Source: Brachypodius melanocephalos | Lineage: Eukaryota > Chordata > Aves > Passeriformes > Pycnonotidae | DNA: 64,000 nucleotides | Direction of reading: 5' to 3' | Assembly: GCA_013398615.1 (NCBI GenBank) | Contig: VZSR01000514.1 | Span: forward strand, 4,183,996 to 4,247,995 | Part shown: piece by piece, positions 12,701-26,400 of the stretch | Position numbering within the stretch: position 1 is the stretch's first letter | How the letters are laid out: each line of letters begins with the position of its first letter | The notes under the pieces: generated by a model | The model's input: the letters and a program-made list of their open reading frames with translations, nothing else | Told to the model about the DNA's origin: nothing | Database searches by the model: none | Position numbers and translations under genes: made by a program

Positions 12701-13234
12701 ACCTGGAGTTATTGCACCACTTCAGCCAAGAGCTGAACTCTGCCGTGTTGGCCAAACCAAGAGGATTCATTGAATTGCTTTGAAAGTCTCTTCTGCTTGT
12801 TGTCTTCATCTTCTTCATCTATACCTGTAATAATTGATCTCAAGCTTTTTTTTTTTTAATATTAATACATCTATTCAAGTGTTAAATGATATGGCAGTTT
12901 TGTTGTTGTGCTTTTGTTTGACTTTTTTTTTTTTTTCTTATAGAAAACAAATATCCATCTGCATACCATCCATCACTATTACACTAAACACAACATAGGT
13001 TGGAGGCCAGTTGGACCTGCATATTCTGTTTGCAAATGCACAGTAAATGTCGGTCCTGGAAGAAGAGTGCTTATCACTCAACCTGTGTGTGTCCTGATGG
13101 TAATAGAATGCAAAATAGGGAAGCTTACTTGATGGGTAAAGCTTGCTTAACTGTTCAATACAGTCAAAACAAGGCAGGAAAGTTATAATTTTAAATATAT
13201 ATTATATCCCCCCCCACAAATGTAGACCAGCTTT

Positions 13235-13267
13235 GGTTTGGGGTTTTTTTTTTTTTTGGTTTTTTTT
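13235..13267. repeat. T/G low-complexity run
   Basis: A TTTGG/GGTTTT-type tract with two long T runs. It resembles the tracts at 7507 and 58308 but is shorter. Confidence 0.8.
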
Positions 13268-16200
13268 GACAGCTCTAGAAGTCTTGGCAGAATGCTGTGG
13301 GAGCAGTTTGGTACTGAAGTTGTCTGTGTGATTCAAATAAATAGTTTCTAGAGCAATGTAAATTATAAATTGGCTGGGTTGAGAGAGATTGCTGATATTA
13401 ATGCAAGTAATTTTGTATAATCCAGTATCCCAGTACTGTCTTAACAACCCATGTGATGTTTTAGTCTTTATGGATGTATATACAAGAAACCTCTGTATTT
13501 ATAAAGAGCATCACTAAGGCCACAAAGTCAAGTATTTGAAAGCTGGGTAGTGCTTTCCAAAGAAAATATCCTTAATTTAAAAATTAAATTACAGCATTGG
13601 AAAGTACACTTAGGAGCCCTGATGTCAGAAAGAGAGAAGTGTTTTGGCTCAGATGCTTCAGATCTAGCAGACACTTAGCAGAGGCAACCTTCAGCCTAAC
13701 ATATGCAGAATTAGGTGAAATTGAAAATAGAATTTTGGGACGGAAACAGTGGACAATACCAGGCAGTGCATCCAGCTCTGTGTAGGACTGAACACAATAA
13801 CTCAAAAGTACTGACCTCACAAGTACCTTTATTTTTTCCTGACTCAGATACACAATCATTTTTAGGAGTGTTAATGAATTGTATAACAATTTCTCCAGGC
13901 TCCTGGTCAATGATACAACAGGAGTAAAACACAATTTAACCAAGCTGCCTTTCAATATTATTTAAATTATTGCAACACACCAGGTGACATACTATATATG
14001 CTGTGTATCCTAAACCACCAAACCTAACTTAAAATTTTATTCTTGGAACATACAAACTGTATTTGGAGGTGAACCCTGTGGAAGGTCAGATCAAGTGTTC
14101 CCAAATTATTATTTTCAGCTATATTGACTACAGTTCTTTGAAGGTGCTGAGATTTAGGGTGTAAGAACCTGTATATAAAAATAATACCTGGCATTCCTAA
14201 GCTACATTAGCCTATGTAGTTCTCCTTATACAGGATTACTGCAATAATAAAGGAATACCTAGTTCAATACATATTTCTGTTACAGTGTTTAAATTGTGAT
14301 AGTACTCACAACAAGCCCATCATCCTGTTTCAGATCTTGATTGCAGATGAAGCTTTGCACTAAATACCTGGTTAAGGGATAATTGCCTTTGTAGTGTTCA
14401 CAGTTAATCTGTACAATTTCTGGCTTTCAATTGCAACTGTCTTTTAATACCTAAATATGTCTGAAAATATGAGCAAAGGCAAAACTCTTTTGGTAACTTA
14501 AATGTTTTTGGACCTAGCCATCAGGGCAGAAGGCAAAGATGTTCATGGTCTTTAATTCAGCTACTGAATAGAAGCTGTTCCCCTCTAGGGCAAACTGTGT
14601 TTTCAGGCCGAAGTCTGTGTAACTTTCTTATTCCTAAAGTTACTGAGGTTGTAAAAGCATTTGTGGGTATGTGTTAATTTATTTTTTATTCTTTTTTTTC
14701 CCCCCATTCCCATCAGTGGGCATAATACTGAATACAAATGAGATTTCTTACTGATGTGCTGATTGGAATGGGTTGGCTGTGCAGAGCTGTTTGTCTTTGA
14801 CACGTAGCTGACTTGGCATCCAAAGGACATGTGCATGTTCTGTGTTAAATGGCTTAAGGACTGGAGTGACACAGTTGGAGAGCTTGGCAGATACCTCTGT
14901 GTGTGCATGATTTGGAACAAAAAACTCCATCTTCTAAGTCAAACTGTCCAAAGTAGATCTCTCAGTCAAATTTTCATAAATATTTTTATTGCAAAGATTT
15001 AATCCTGAGCATCTCAAGAAGAAAAAAGGACTTGTGATGTATGTTTTAATAATAGCCAGTACAATATTTTGTAAAGCCAAGTATGTCTGTAACCAGCAAA
15101 ACCCTCTTTAGGTGTTTGTTTTGTTCCTTATCAACCTGATCAAAATCATGGGTCTGGTATGGAGCAGAAAAAAAAAGGCAGAAGAACTTGCAGATAGATT
15201 GAAATTTATGGTGTTTCAAAATAAGTGAACCCAACAAAAAAGCAGAAACCAAACCAAGTGGTCTGGCAGTCAGGTTCCCCCCTCCATTTTTTACTCTGCC
15301 TCAAACTTTGTTTAAATACTTCTGCAGCATGCAGAGAGATTGAATACATCTGTGTAGTGCTAGCATGAGTGCTCAAAAACAGGTTAGTTCAAAAAAAAAA
15401 AATCTTGAAATGAATCCAGGTAGCTTCCTAGTTAAAACATATCAAATAACATAAAGCATGTGAACTCAAGACAAGTCAGTTTAACTATATAAAACATTTA
15501 AGCCGTAAAGCATCAGGAGGTTTTTTTTATTGGTGCCTGGATAATTTGCCCTGAGGTGGCAGAGGGGCAGATTGGGTTGGTTCCCTTTTTACATCAGATG
15601 TTTTCCTGTGAGCCAAGAACTTGGGGAGAAACTGAAATACTGCTTCCTCTTTAAAGGGTTGTTGCATATACATTATGCTCTTGGTGTGTGTTTGCTTAAA
15701 CTTAGATGTTTTTAAAGATCAGTGCCCCTCGTTTTAACATGTCCTAAGACAGCTCCTGGTTAAGAGCTGGATTTCAAAGACTGTTTAGTTCTTCTCAAGC
15801 ACCACACCATTCAAAATGGAAGCTTTTGCTGTCTGGTAAAGTGTTCTTTTTCCTTACCATTGCTAACATGAGTGTTTTATTGCATGTCAGTGCTTGTAAT
15901 AAAATCAAGTGGCACTTAATGTATTGCCTGGTGGGATCCTGTGTCCTTCAAAGTATGTTAAGTCTGAAAGTCTCCAGTTACCGGAATCAAGGCTTTGTCT
16001 CTCAAAAGATGGACCCAAAGTGGCTGATGGAGATCATTAAGTGTGGTCATTTCTTCTGTACCAGAGAGGTGTTGTCCAGCAAGGGTGCTCAACATTTCAG
16101 TCCAGTGCTGTGGGAAATCTTTACTTAGATGTGGAGATTTCCATCTGAGGAGAGATTTGGCAAACACGCAGCACAGACTTTGGGGTGAAAGGGAGGGAGA

Positions 16201-17060
16201 GCTCTGAATGGAGACAGGAGGCAGGGCCAGCAGGAGCCCAGGCTCATCCAGTGGCTCCAATGCCAGCAGCTTCATCTGCCTGCTCCTTTCCTAGAGCTGG
16301 AAGAACAGCCTAGCCCATATGTATCAGCAGAGCAATGTGTGTGGGCAACCCTTTCCAAGACCCTCGATTGCTATATGGCATTTGTCACCAAGTTGGGTCT
16401 GTGAACTGTGTCACAGGAACCCACAAGACAGACCAAAGTACATTAGTCTTATTGTCCCAATACTTGTCTTAAGAGATTCTATCTCTCCACTGGAAAAATT
16501 ACCAGTTTCTTTGTTGAAAGGGGTTGAAATTCTCCTCTTTACAGGAAAAATACTTAAAATTTTTAAAAAACAACCCACCTCCAGATGTATCACTTCCTTT
16601 TCTATTAATATTAGCTAGTATATTGCATGAAACTAATGTACGTGCAGTGTTGATTAAAAGAACTGGCTAATGGTGAGAGTAAGAACAAAAATTTATTTAT
16701 AGCCTGGGTTAGCCTTTAACAAGAGAAAATAGCTTGAGGTATAGCATGTAACACTAGTGTCTGGCTACTATCAAACATGCTGCAAATATATAGTAACAGA
16801 TATTGTGTGCAGTAAATTTATCTTTGTAGTAGAAACCTGATGTTGTTGCTATTCCCAGGGGCTAAGTTGAATTACATTATTACCAAAGCTGAGCTAACAG
16901 GGCTTTGCTTATAGTATACATACAGACAAGGCGGTTCTTCACAGAGAGGTGACCTCTGCTGTATTTTGGTTTCAGATTTCACAGGGACCCATTTCAAAGT
17001 TTTTAGTTTCAGTCCACACCCTGCTGGTAGCTAGCTATAAAACTCCCTTTGAAGTAAGTT

Positions 17061-17077
17061 AAAAAAAAAAAAAAAAA
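17061..17077. repeat. Poly(A) run
   Basis: A 17-base A homopolymer with no retroposon body recognised beside it. Confidence 0.8.
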
Positions 17078-17389
17078 GGTCTGTCCTTTATTACTTTAAT
17101 AAAGTCAGATAAAGGTCATTTGTTTACTCCTTTTGTGATATACACTGCTGCCACTGTTCCTTGCCAATATAAGTGATACTTGAAAGATGGAACTAAATCT
17201 ACAAAATTACTGGTTGCAGTGTGCAAATGCATAGTGAAAGTAATTATCTTTTTTTATGGCTCTTCTGTTTATTAGTTAACTTGGAGAATGTGCACAAGCA
17301 TATTGTGCTAGGGAACCTATTATGGGTGACATGGCATAATAACCCTCCAAGGTTATTCCACCCTCTCTCTAAATGTTTTTTTTTGTGTT

Positions 17390-17411
17390 TCTCTCTCTCT
17401 CTCTCTCTCTC
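17390..17411. repeat. (TC)n microsatellite
   Basis: About eleven TC units, followed directly by a C run. It is probably polymorphic in length. It sits in a pyrimidine-rich stretch that mimics a splice acceptor tract but is not followed by an exon-like frame. Confidence 0.9.
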
Positions 17412-20400
17412 CCCCCAAAACCAATTTAAAGCACCAAATTAAAGCCCTGTAATCCTGTTTAAGAATAAGAAGTCTGTATGTCACTGTTGCAATAAATATA
17501 ATCACCTCTTTAATGCAGTCACTCCTCTCTAGGACTGATTTCCATCCGGTTGGAGTATTTGGGTCGTACACTACAACCAGGCTAAAGGGGATATCCTCCT
17601 GCTCTTCCCTCCTGGCCCTGTGGTCCAGCCCCATCCTCTCTTTTGTAAGCCCTGCTGCTGGCTGAACTTGTGTAATTCACTGTGAATTGCAGCAGCAAAG
17701 CTCCTCTCCCCCGTTTGACTGCATTACCTCTCTTTAATAAGTTGAATTAACTCAGTAGAGGGTTGAGTGAGCACTAGGGTGTGTGCAAGGTGTTGAAGGC
17801 AGTGGGGAGAAGCAGGGAAAAGGGGAGATAAGAAGATGGGGCACTACTGCAGGTGGATCCTTTTGTGGGGATAGCTCTGCAGCATTGGGAGGCAATGAAA
17901 ACTGGACATGGAGAGTGCCTGTAAGCTGAGTCTTCTGCAAGGGGACTGACTGGTAGGAGAGCAAGAATGATCAGACCATTTCTCTAGGCTTTGAGATGCA
18001 GTGTAGCATAAGGTTCCCCCTTACCCTCCCAGTGCTCTCAGAATCTGAGGGGGAACAGTCATGTTTAAAGGGAGATTCTGGGATAAATGGCATAATTTCA
18101 GAAGTATTTTAATTAAAATAATCTCAGCATGCTAGGCTGTGTGGCTCCCATATCTCACTGTGTGGCTGCCAGGGGGTGACAATCCTGTGTGGTGTGCTGG
18201 TCTTGGGTACTTGGTGCTGCTTCCCACAGCAGCCTTCCCTTACCTCCAGAGCCTGCAGTATCCATACACAGCACAAGATGCACAACTTTCTATAGTAAAA
18301 TTCAAAGGTTTGCACTACTGAGTAGTGTATACCATTGCTTCTCTTACTTTTTTTCTTTATGGAGGAAATGGAGGCTAAATACTGCCATGGGGGAACTTTA
18401 TTACATCAACCAGGCCATGCTGTCTATATGTATAGAACAAATTCTTTCTTTGGTGAGAGGGAAAGGTGGGGCTGCTCTTGGTTCTAGTAATGAACTTCTG
18501 CATATGTTTACAAGATAAGTTTACATATAAAGAATTCAGAATTCCTTTGAAGAAGATGTATACAAATAAGTTGCTTGGCATATCTCAGCGAGCCGCCCAA
18601 AATGTGTAATTCCAGCTTGCACCCTCTTACATGCCTTTGACAGTGGCATTGCCTCTCTTATTCCATCCAGGTTCTCAGCAGTTAAATGATGTGTAAGAAA
18701 ACCTAGCGTTGCTAGAAACAAACTTGGCAGAAGAATTGTTTTAGAAGTGTAGTGCTGAGTTCTTAACAGCAGAAAGCTGCTTGCTGTTGGAGTTGACTGA
18801 AATTGTTCCAGTGCGTGAGTGATACAAGTTCTCAGTGTGAATAGCTGTCCTGCAGATAGCACTTTATTGTCTGCAGTGCCAGGTCCTCCCAGCTTTCTCC
18901 TGCACCTCTCTTCTCCTTTTTTCTCTTCTCCTAGCTGCAGTGAAGGATTCTTCCAACGCTTGCATTTTCTCTGTTTCATATGATATGCGGGCTTCAGTGC
19001 AGAGACTTAAGGAGTCTTATCAAAGTAATACTGGCTCAGTCAGAGTAAAGATGCTTTAGTTAAATAGACTATGGCTGTGTTTAAAAATAACAGCTCTAGC
19101 TGTGTCAGCGTGTTGGACAACCTGATACTGACTTCAACAGAAAGAGCTTCTGAAAATTACTTCGCCTGTTCCAGTATTGCCCCAGTGTGAACCTGGTTTC
19201 TGTTGGCAGCATTTCAGTGTCAGATAAACCAAAACAGCCCCCAGATTTTAACAGTGAGTAGCCAAATGGCTTCAGATAGAGCTTCTTGTTGTGGGCACCT
19301 TCTGAATGCACAAACAGGAGTAACAGCACTTTTGCTCTTGTTCACATTGTCAAAACAGCAGTTCCTGGCTTTGGGTGCAAACACCAGCCTCATTTAAGCT
19401 CAGTTAGTTTTGGGTTCTCAGCTGTTTGATGTTGGTAGTGAAAAGGTGGTGTGGGCACCTTCCAGCCCGAGATCTGTGTGTGACTGCCATGCTTGCACAC
19501 ATGTAGCCTGTTGCTTTCTTGTCACAGTATAATGTGTGGAGGGGCTTTCTAGTAATTCTTGTGCAATTGTCTCATTTTGCCCCAGCCCTGGTGTGTCTCT
19601 GACTTCTGCTGCCTTTCTGAAGACTCATTTAAAGCACTGATGTTCTTAAAAAGTCTGGCTAATGAGAACTTTTTGAAAATACTTTGTGTATCTGATGTTT
19701 ATTCTGTTTTTTTACAGTTCTTGTCGTGTGTGGGTTTTCTGTCCTTTTTTTGTTTCTTGGCAAGGAAGACAGTATTACATTCTTGTACCAAGAGGAAGAG
19801 TATTAAGCCTACTCATAAAAAGAAGATTTATTATCAAATGTAGGTTTTCATTTTGTCCATTGGAATTTTTTTTTTCAGCTCTAACCATACCCAGATTACT
19901 GGCTTCATTCATACGATCGTTGTATCAAGTTTGGATGCTGTCTTTGTTAAATTACGGCTCCTGAGGGTTTTCTGTTACAGAGGTTTCTTCAGTCAGGGGA
20001 AATGAGGGTATAATAAAGAGGATTCAAGGACTGGACACAATGATTCCATATAACTGAAACAAACAATGCCAGATTTGGCTGATGTTGGATTTTCCATCCA
20101 ACTTTTTTATTGGTGTTCATTCATTTTACTTTAAGCAGAGTTTAAAATTGAGGCAGTTTGAATGCCTGAAGGAACTGAGAGACCAATAGCAGATGATTTG
20201 GGCAATAGTTTTAATCACTATATCCTATCTTCGTGCATTTATTTTGAATTCTGGCTTACTCAGGAAGTTGCCTTGATTCAAATGCCATTAGAACAGTAAA
20301 TCCAACAGGAGACATCCAGATTCACTGGAAGGGCTATCACTGAAGCCAGTGTAACAGACCTGACTGTGCCTGGGGTTTCTGAAACACTGATTCCAAGCAT

Positions 20401-23400
20401 TGAGCTCATGCTTATTGAGAAGCAGTGCTGTTTTCTGGCAGAGTGAGTACCTGACCTTCATTTCTGTCGCCTCTCACTTGCTGCAACTCCCTTAGCTGTT
20501 ATTGGTATATTTTGTGTTTTACTACAGTTATAAAATGTTATTAACCGTAATGTGCTAAAATAGGGATAAAATAATCAGACTGCACTTCAGGATGCAAGCA
20601 AATTTGCTGTGAGATTCTATAAATAAATGACTGTGCCTCTCAGCCAGAAATACAGTGTGAGGCAGGAACGCAGGGTATGCTGGTAGCTTTCTCTCTTTCT
20701 CATGTTGAGCACTGCCAGAAGGGGAATGATGCTGAATCTGTTTTTCACTGCCTCTGCTGTGCCAGAACATTGGTCTTTTGGGGTAGAAAGTGTGCACTAT
20801 TGCAGTTTTCTGCAGATACTTCTCAAGGAGAGAGGAGGAGGAAAAAATATAGTATTAGTTTTGATATTTACAAACTAAGAGATATTACAGTAAAGCTGAA
20901 GTCAAAACTGTAGCTGTTGTTTAAATGTCCTTTTAATTATTTTGGATTGCTTTGGGATATTTTCCCCACTCTTATTCTCAAAAACTTCTGTGTCTTTGCA
21001 CAGCAAAGATTGGTGAAATTGGGTGCAGTGGTTGGATCATATCGACTACACAGATCTCTTTCCTCTTCCCATCTATTTCTGCATCTGCTCTTCAATACAC
21101 CTTATCCAATTCTTTATTCACAGAAATCTAGGAGAAGCTTTCCTAATGCTCTTTCTCTTATTATGGTTCAATGACATAACTTTAACTTCTGTTCCTGTAT
21201 CTTTTCTACCTTTAGTGGCTTAGAAGTGAAAGTGGTAAAAATGAAAGCCCTTACAGTGACCTAACATGTAGCACTTTGGAAGATGAAAACTGGAATTGTC
21301 ATGGAGCAAAAAGCTGTATGTGATTTGAGATTAGCACTTGTAGTGTATCAGTCCTGTGCATTATGGTCAAATTTATTGGACACAGTGTTTTTAGTCTTTT
21401 TATGCCATATTTAGTACAAGAGGATCCTGCTTGATGAAAGAAAGAAAGCAAGCTGATGGAAGGAATAAAACTACATATTGCCCCAGGGATAAAATTTTGG
21501 AAATATTTCTCTGGATTCCAGCAGTGGGCATTACATAACAAAGAAAAAAGTCTGCCCTGAAGTGCCTAAGTTATTGAAGCATTGGAAAAGTAGAATTTGT
21601 CCGTCCAGAAATTTATTGCAATGTCTGCTTCTGAGCAGAGCTGACACAAGTACGGATGCTTTGTAAAATCCTAGTCATCTACAGGAACCTGTGGGTTTTG
21701 AGAGTTGCAAGGTTGTGTAACTCGGTGTGAAAAACACAAAAGGTTGCAGCTGATATCTTCAAATTATTTATTTACCTTGCAGTTGTGTGAAATTAAGTTT
21801 CCTGAGAGATCTGAGTGACATTATTTACTGTAAGAGGATCTGATCTTGTAGTTGTTTGTTCTTTGTGGTAAACTGACCTAGAACAAACGACCAAAAATGT
21901 GCAATTGTGCAGCTTTCTAATTAGATTGCTCTCTTTGGTGTATTTGATAGATCAGCATTGAGGGTGGTGGTTATAAAAGCAGAAAGTAGAACTGTCTTGG
22001 TTGTGAGATGCAGGGATTTCCTTGTAGCATCTTATGGGAAGGAGTTTGCCCTGGACTCGGACCCACAGCTCCTGGGACTTTCTCTGGAGCCACAGCTCTT
22101 TCTTTGGCTCAGCCCTTAAGGGAGCAGAAAGGCAGGAGGTGTTCACAGCACTGTTTGTGGCCAGCTGAGGCTTTCCCCCTAATCACATTCTTGCTTTGAA
22201 TTGCTAGTTGGAGAACTCTCTAAAGATGCTGGAAGCCTTAAAACAAGGCAAACTCAAGATGAGCTTGGCTGGCTAAGTAGGGTGCCCCAGCAGAGCAGTG
22301 ACAGCACACTTTGGTTATTTAGGTTATTTTTCCTGCGTACAGATTCCTGCCACAAGGGGCCTGAATCTGTGGGTCCTCTCAGCTCTGTGCACATAACACC
22401 CAGATAACAGCTCTCCATAATTCTCAGCTCATTATTCAGATTGCTGTTATATTTAAATATTCTGTCTGCATTTTGGCTTAATCTCTGAGAAAACTTGGGC
22501 TATGAGGTTTGGGGTTTTTTTTCAAACTTTTAAACACAAGCTGTGTAAATGCTACAGTATGTTATTTTTCTTCTTTTAAGGTATTTTATCCCATACTGAT
22601 GTGACAGCTGTTCATACTCACCCATCTTGGCAACAGTTAAACCCTTCGTGTGAAGTAGTTGGCAACTATTAGATGAATGAAGGTTTTGCCATTGATTTAT
22701 TAATGTGTCCAAAAACCACCTGTAAGGTTTTGGGTTCTCAAACAATTCCATTTATTTGTCTTCTTCTGAAGAAAATAAACACATACACATCCTGATTTGT
22801 TTCTCCTACCCCCATCCATAAGTAGGCTTCTCAAACTGAGGTTTCTTTTATGTTTAAGGAAAATGCTTTGCCAGCAAGACTTCTGTTATGAATAGTAGGT
22901 AAGTGCACCTACACATCAGGGCTCTCTTTTTAGGTGAGGCTGTAGCAGTTGAAGTTTGGAGATAATTTTTAAATCCCCTGCAGATAGACTGCATGTGGGC
23001 AGAGCCTGCATCACACCCACAAACCAAAGTAGCTGGAATCACTTGGGTGAGAGCACAGCTGAGCTTCAGAGCTTGGGCACTTCAGCCTCTCTCACCTAAA
23101 GAACCTTTTCCTGGTGGAGCAGAAGCAAATGCTTTGCTCACCTCTGGGCTTGGAGCGTTTGATTATCCATCCTCACCAGAGCTTCCTCTCTGAGCAAGCC
23201 GCTGGGTCTGACGGCACTTTAAATCAATCTGATTCCCCCACTAAAGACAGTGTTTATACAGCCACACACATATATTTAATCCTGTTGAAAATGATTCTCA
23301 AAACAGATGTTTAAAGCTCTTGTTAAAGGTGGCCTGGGACATTTTAAATGGCTGTGTAAAATTCCAGTTGTCCCATCTTCCTGCCTTCAGGACCAAGTAG

Positions 23401-25014
23401 CTATGTACCTGTTGATTAGAAATTGGCTGGTTGTGAGAGGACTTTAAAACTTCAGCTCCATTCACATCATCTGACACAGAATTTCTTAGATGAAAGTAGG
23501 ACTTTCCCTTGTTTTGGTTTTTAATTTTTGACTTTTTTAATCATTTCGTATGACCTTTTTAATGCCTTGCTTGGAAAACATAATCTAGATTAATCAAATA
23601 TCTGAGCTTTACCAATAAATGTAGGTGCTCCTAAGTGGTGCTGTCCTGAAAGAGTTAGTTAGTTTTATTTTTTAAATGTCTAATCAAAAGATAATTTGAG
23701 GAAAGGGGTTGCTTTCTTTTCAACTGTTGGTTCTCAGTGATGTCACTGGTAGTTAACTAACCCAGCTTTCCAAGTATTTTTGTTCCTTCAATAAATACAT
23801 TGCTATGGGAATAGTCCTGGTAACCATTGAACATTTGAGGGGTTTACTAGTTTAACTTTATATGATCATGGATGTGGAGTGAGAGTAATGATTATATAGA
23901 GAGACAATTTTTCTTAAGCATTGGATTCTCTATTCATATGAATATGAACTTGTCTGATCTAATTCAGGAGCGTGTTTGTTAAGAGGACTGTTCTTAATTA
24001 ATTCAATACTTGGATATCAAATATGGTGAAAATCTCTTGGGTTCAGATGTGGAATGATGCAGTCATTCTTTCTGTTTCTCTCCTGTTTTAAAAAGAGTTC
24101 GAGCTTTATTCTCATTTTCTTGAGGCTCTAGATAGGATTTCATAAATCAACAAGCATGAAAGGAGTTCTTATTCAGACTTTACTGATTTTGAACTTAAAA
24201 CTTATCGATTATTTCTATTCTTTTTGTTGATTGCTCAGGGTTTTATCAGAATTAAACAACCTTTTATATCCTAAACAATCCTATAGTACACCAATTAAAT
24301 CTTTATTTGATGTTTTAATTGCCTTACTGAGTCCTTGCTGAATTTGTAAGAGATTTCAAGGATGATATTATTCATCAAAAAACTTTGGTATGTTACAGCT
24401 GACTTTCAATTTTTTTTTTTACTTAAAACACTACAAGTAATTGCTTGGAGTGTCTACAGTTTCTGCAGTTCTGCAAGCAGAGTTGTCGTAACTATTTTTG
24501 CACTTTGATAATCAAATTTAAAGTCAGGTGCAGTCCTAGCTAAGTATTTGTGGCAAGGAAGCTCAGTCTAGACTTGGTTGTAAGCTGCATCTTTGCCTCC
24601 TCACAGCTGATGTAGCAGTGAGCTGCTGCAAAGCAGGGTTTCCTCAGTGGCATGCTCAGGGTTTTTAATAAGGATGTGCTTGAATTATTTTTTTGGTGGA
24701 TTTGTGAAAGGGGAGGGCATGCCACTTTTTCAATTCTAGGAAACATTTTTTTTTTGTGAGTCAGGAGACTTGAAGAAAACGTAGAAAATGGGTGAAATTC
24801 ACATAGAAGGAGTTTTTCCTTAAACACTGGGTTCACGATGTAGGCCACATCTGTAATCATGTTTTTAGAAATGAGTCCTTATTAAATGGATTCTCTGCCA
24901 ACAACATCTGGTTGCACTTTATGTACGTGTTTTCTTTCATAGAGAAAGCAAACCATATGACATAACCCCAGTCAGATAAAATGATTGTTTATAATACTTT
25001 GTTTATTTATATAG
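17412..25014. other. Non-coding stretch, no gene recognised
   Basis: AT-rich sequence. The longest open frame (minus 18536-18979, 147 codons) has no recognisable domain and no splice or start context of note. Acceptor-like sites near 19720 and 21003 have good pyrimidine tracts but no matching downstream donor. No interspersed repeat is recognised by eye, though old diverged CR1 pieces could be missed. Confidence 0.55.
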
Positions 25015-25068
25015 CACCACAAGATGAAATACATCTTCATCTGAAAAACCTTGCAGCAGATTACCAAG
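25015..25068 (+). other. Candidate 54-nt coding exon
   Basis: The segment is preceded by TTTATATAG and followed by GTGAGC, a strong donor after CAAG. Only one of the three frames is open through the segment. It reads PQDEIHLHLKNLAADYQ, hydrophilic with a leucine/heptad flavour that would suit a coiled coil. The exon is 54 nt and symmetric (starts after one codon base, ends with one base), so it could be skipped or included without changing frame. The pyrimidine tract at the acceptor is weak, which lowers confidence. Its phase fits the donor at 8134 upstream and the acceptor at 55215 downstream. No protein family is recognised, and a chance match remains plausible. Confidence 0.3.
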
Positions 25069-26311
25069 GTGAGCAGATGACATCTGCATTTCCAGATGGC
25101 TGGTCCGGGGCACAGTGTTGTGTGGTTTATAAGCCCTGCTTAAAGGCATATAAAATTAGTAGCTGAATTTGGTAATTGAATGGGGGCTAATAATTCCAGG
25201 TGCCTTCATGGGGAGTGTCCCACATTGTGTAGTGGTGCTGGAAGTGCTCCTGATGCATTGCATGGGGTCAGAAAGAGCATTACTGTGCAGTGACAAACCT
25301 TCACAGACAAAATGCCTTTTAGGACTGGCAGTAACCCTCTGGTAGCGGCCACTGCTTTGAGTAAAATTTGAGAGCAGTGATTTGCTTTCTTTAAAATAGA
25401 CAGCCCTGCAGTTGCTGTGCTGATCGTGAATTGTTCAGACTAATTTCAGCAGGTTGATCTTAGAAGTGGCTTCTTTGCTTACAGAAGTCTGTGGGGCTTG
25501 TAGTGGTCCAGCCTGGACTCACCTCTTGGGTTCTGCATGGAAACAAGCCAAAAGATAAGAACTGGAAGTACCTTGAAAACGTCAGAGGTGTGATGCCCTG
25601 TATTAAAAGAGTGTGGGGCTGTGATGCCCTGGGAGCAAGGGGTTTCAGCTGTTGTAATCCTAAACAACAGATCTCCTCAGCACCTGCCTGCCAAGGTATT
25701 GAAGGATGTCAGCTGTGTCTTTGTCACATGAAAGCTGAGCCACCCGCAGCTGTGGATGAAGCTGTGTTTAACTGGGCACGGATGGTACTGTACTCCTGAA
25801 TCTGAGATATTTGGAAGGAGCAATTTCCATGTAGGCCAGCAATTATTTCAGAAATAGCTTTGTGTATCAAAAGCTCTATGGGAGCTTTTCTACCCTGCCA
25901 GACCTTGTGTGCCAGTGAGGAACATTCTGGGGAGGGAGGCAAATGTCATCTGCTGCAGGGTTTATTTCTTCCCTGAACAGGCTCCTATCAAATGTGTACA
26001 AGGAAAGAGCATTTTGACAACTTGTACCCAGATAAAGTATCCTTGTGTGCTTGATGATCTCGACTGAGATCCAGGGTGTGTTTCGTTTTGCATTTTTTAG
26101 CTGATTATTCATACACTAAAGTTGCTTAGAATATGCAGTACTCAACAAGTAATAATTTATTTGACTCTTCATTGCAACTGATCAACTTTTCTGTTAACAG
26201 CATAGCTTCTTTTTTTGAATCAGCCAAAAAAAATGACAGTGGTTTAGAACAGATTTTTCTTGCATTATCCAAATAAACCAGAAATTTAAATATTGTGGCT
26301 ATTGGACCTTT

Positions 26312-26400
26312 TAAAATTAGGCGCCCTAATTAACAGAGCTAAACATGACTTAATTACTTAATGTAATTAGCAGGATATCTATTACCTTTTTAGTTGCTAA
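26312..26400. promoter_or_regulatory. TAAT-dense block, possible conserved enhancer
   Basis: Within about 45 bases there are TAATTAA (26328), TTAATTACTTAATGTAATTAG (26350-26370) and further ATTA cores. Such close packing of homeodomain cores is common in vertebrate conserved non-coding enhancers near developmental genes. In AT-rich DNA it can also occur by chance, so this is only a candidate. Confidence 0.25.

Larger units (their letters stand above)
9724..17389. other. Non-coding stretch, no gene recognised
   Basis: AT-rich sequence with many stops in all frames. Homopolymer T runs occur at 12846-12857 and 12923-12936, and a G/T run at 13235-13267. A strong acceptor-like site near 11747 (polypyrimidine then CACAG) opens a frame that has no usable donor, so no exon is called. 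AP-1-like TGAGTCA/TGACTCA sites are scattered but at chance density. Under the favoured model this is intron. Confidence 0.6.

Noticed and set aside
18536..18979. 147-codon minus-strand open frame
   Set aside because: No domain, no homology recognised, and no splice or promoter context.
25097..25110. GGCTGGTCCG resembling the start of a vertebrate Y RNA
   Set aside because: Only the first ten bases match. The rest of the conserved stem and the T-rich terminator are absent.
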